A stretch of DNA of 6,626 nucleotides. It comes from Bacteroidota bacterium. Its GTDB lineage: Bacteria; Bacteroidota; Rhodothermia; Rhodothermales; Bin80. The DNA lies in assembly GCA_026702635.1 (NCBI GenBank), contig JAPPBZ010000271.1, forward strand, positions 1 through 6,626, written 5' to 3'. Under the pieces are notes generated by a model. It saw only the letters and a program-made list of their open reading frames with translations. It made no database searches and had not been told where the DNA came from. Position 1 is the first letter of the stretch. Each line of letters begins with the position of its first letter. Made by a program: the position numbers and the translations under genes. Shown piece after piece: positions 5,897 to 6,626 of this stretch.

Positions 5897-6626
5897 ATGA
5901 AGGCCGCCCTGGGGTTCATTTTCGTCGGCTTGATTGCCCCCTGTGCACTCTCTCAACACGAGCATCACGGGCATTTGATTCCCCGTGCACCTAAAGACAG
6001 CGTGGTGTGGCGAATGCCTCCGATGGACATGAGCATGCCGATGCTGCCTGGACTGGAGACTGCACTTCCACCGACCAGCCCCCATCTGCCTTTAAAGAAT
6101 GAGACCATTCCGGTCGCCACGCCCGGTCAAGTCCTGGAGCTCGCTGACCAAGACACATTATATCTTTCCGCCACAACCGTTCGGCACACGATTGCCGGAC
6201 AAGAGGTGGTCATGTTTGGCTATAACGGGCAATATCCCGGGCCTTTACTGAAGGTCTCCGAGGGATCTACGGTGACGGTCGTATTCAAGAACGCCCTCAG
6301 TGAGGCAACCACAGTGCATTGGCATGGTCTCCGGCTGGAGAACCAGTTTGATGGAATTCCCGGCATCACTCAGCCTCCTGTCGAGGCTGGGGAGGATTTT
6401 GTATATCAGCTCCGCTTCCCGGACAGCGGACTCTTCTGGTATCATCCGCATATTCGCGAAGATGTGCAGCAGGACCTCGGGCTCTATGGCAACTTGCTGG
6501 TCACTGCAGAGGCTCCTGACTATTACGATCCCGTAAACCAGGAAGAGGTCCTTCTTCTTGACGACATCCAGATGGGTGAAAACGGCCTCATCCCCTATGG
6601 AGAAGGGGCCCCCACCCACGGGCTCG
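5897..6626 (+). CDS. Multicopper oxidase, N-terminal part (cut by window end)
   Basis: The frame opens at ATG 5897, three bases after the previous stop, and is open for 243 codons to the window edge. A signal peptide (about 1-19, CALS before Gln20) is followed by a His-rich tip HEHHGH (21-26) and a Met-rich stretch MPPMDMSMPM (40-49). The first cupredoxin domain then carries HWHGL (141-145) and WYHPH (181-185), which hold the His ligands of the type 2/type 3 copper cluster in laccase-like oxidases. The remaining ligands, HCH and the type 1 site, should lie beyond the window. Such enzymes oxidise phenols, Cu(I), Mn(II) or Fe(II) and reduce O2 to water in the periplasm. The FDGIPGITQPPV and REDVQQDLGLYGNLLV segments are typical of this group. 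Met/His-rich extensions are known in copper-tolerance oxidases such as CopA, CueO and PcoA. The substrate is not determined. Confidence 0.93.
   Translation, partial: MKAALGFIFVGLIAPCALSQHEHHGHLIPRAPKDSVVWRMPPMDMSMPMLPGLETALPPTSPHLPLKNETIPVATPGQVLELADQDTLYLSATTVRHTIAGQEVVMFGYNGQYPGPLLKVSEGSTVTVVFKNALSEATTVHWHGLRLENQFDGIPGITQPPVEAGEDFVYQLRFPDSGLFWYHPHIREDVQQDLGLYGNLLVTAEAPDYYDPVNQEEVLLLDDIQMGENGLIPYGEGAPTHGL

Noticed and set aside
5612..6085. 157-codon minus-strand frame opposite the small protein and oxidase
   Set aside because: It lies antisense to two well-supported plus-strand genes and has low-complexity His/Cys-rich content typical of a shadow frame.

Overview
The window looks like chromosome of a Gram-negative bacterium in or near the Bacteroidota/Rhodothermota. 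The grounds are indirect: no start codon has a clear Shine-Dalgarno sequence, most proteins are exported, and a stand-alone PASTA protein, a PyrR-type phosphoribosyltransferase, an LVIVD-like propeller and a multicopper oxidase occur together. The 16S fragment at the left edge is too short to place the organism, so this is an inference.

Left part (1-1234): the first ~58 bases are the 5' end of a 16S rRNA gene on the minus strand. Its leader, up to about position 420, holds a boxB-like hairpin, a boxA antiterminator and two further hairpins. Diverging from it is a gene for a membrane-anchored protein with three extracytoplasmic PASTA domains.

Middle part (1235-2767): convergent to the PASTA gene is a minus-strand two-gene unit. 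It has a short exported protein with one fibronectin-III-like domain, followed after 12 bases by a short PyrR-like uracil phosphoribosyltransferase/regulator. A good sigma70-like promoter (TTGTTA-N17-TATATT) lies at 2492-2520, and a perfect 14-bp palindrome overlaps its -35 box. The rest of the ~400-base gap carries inverted repeats but no convincing gene.

Right part (2768-6626): a GH18 chitinase-like lipoprotein gene keeps all its family motifs but is cut by one in-frame TAG at 3317-3319. After a 262-base gap with three successive inverted repeats comes a tight three-gene operon. It encodes an exported LVIVD-like beta-propeller protein, a small exported protein resembling the C-terminal domain of RskA anti-sigma factors (joined by an ATGA overlap), and, 3 bases later, a multicopper oxidase with a His/Met-rich N-terminus that runs off the window. 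All three products should act outside the cytoplasm, and the coupling suggests one copper-dependent oxidation or metal-handling system. This operon is the most promising candidate for something undescribed; its substrate cannot be read from the sequence.
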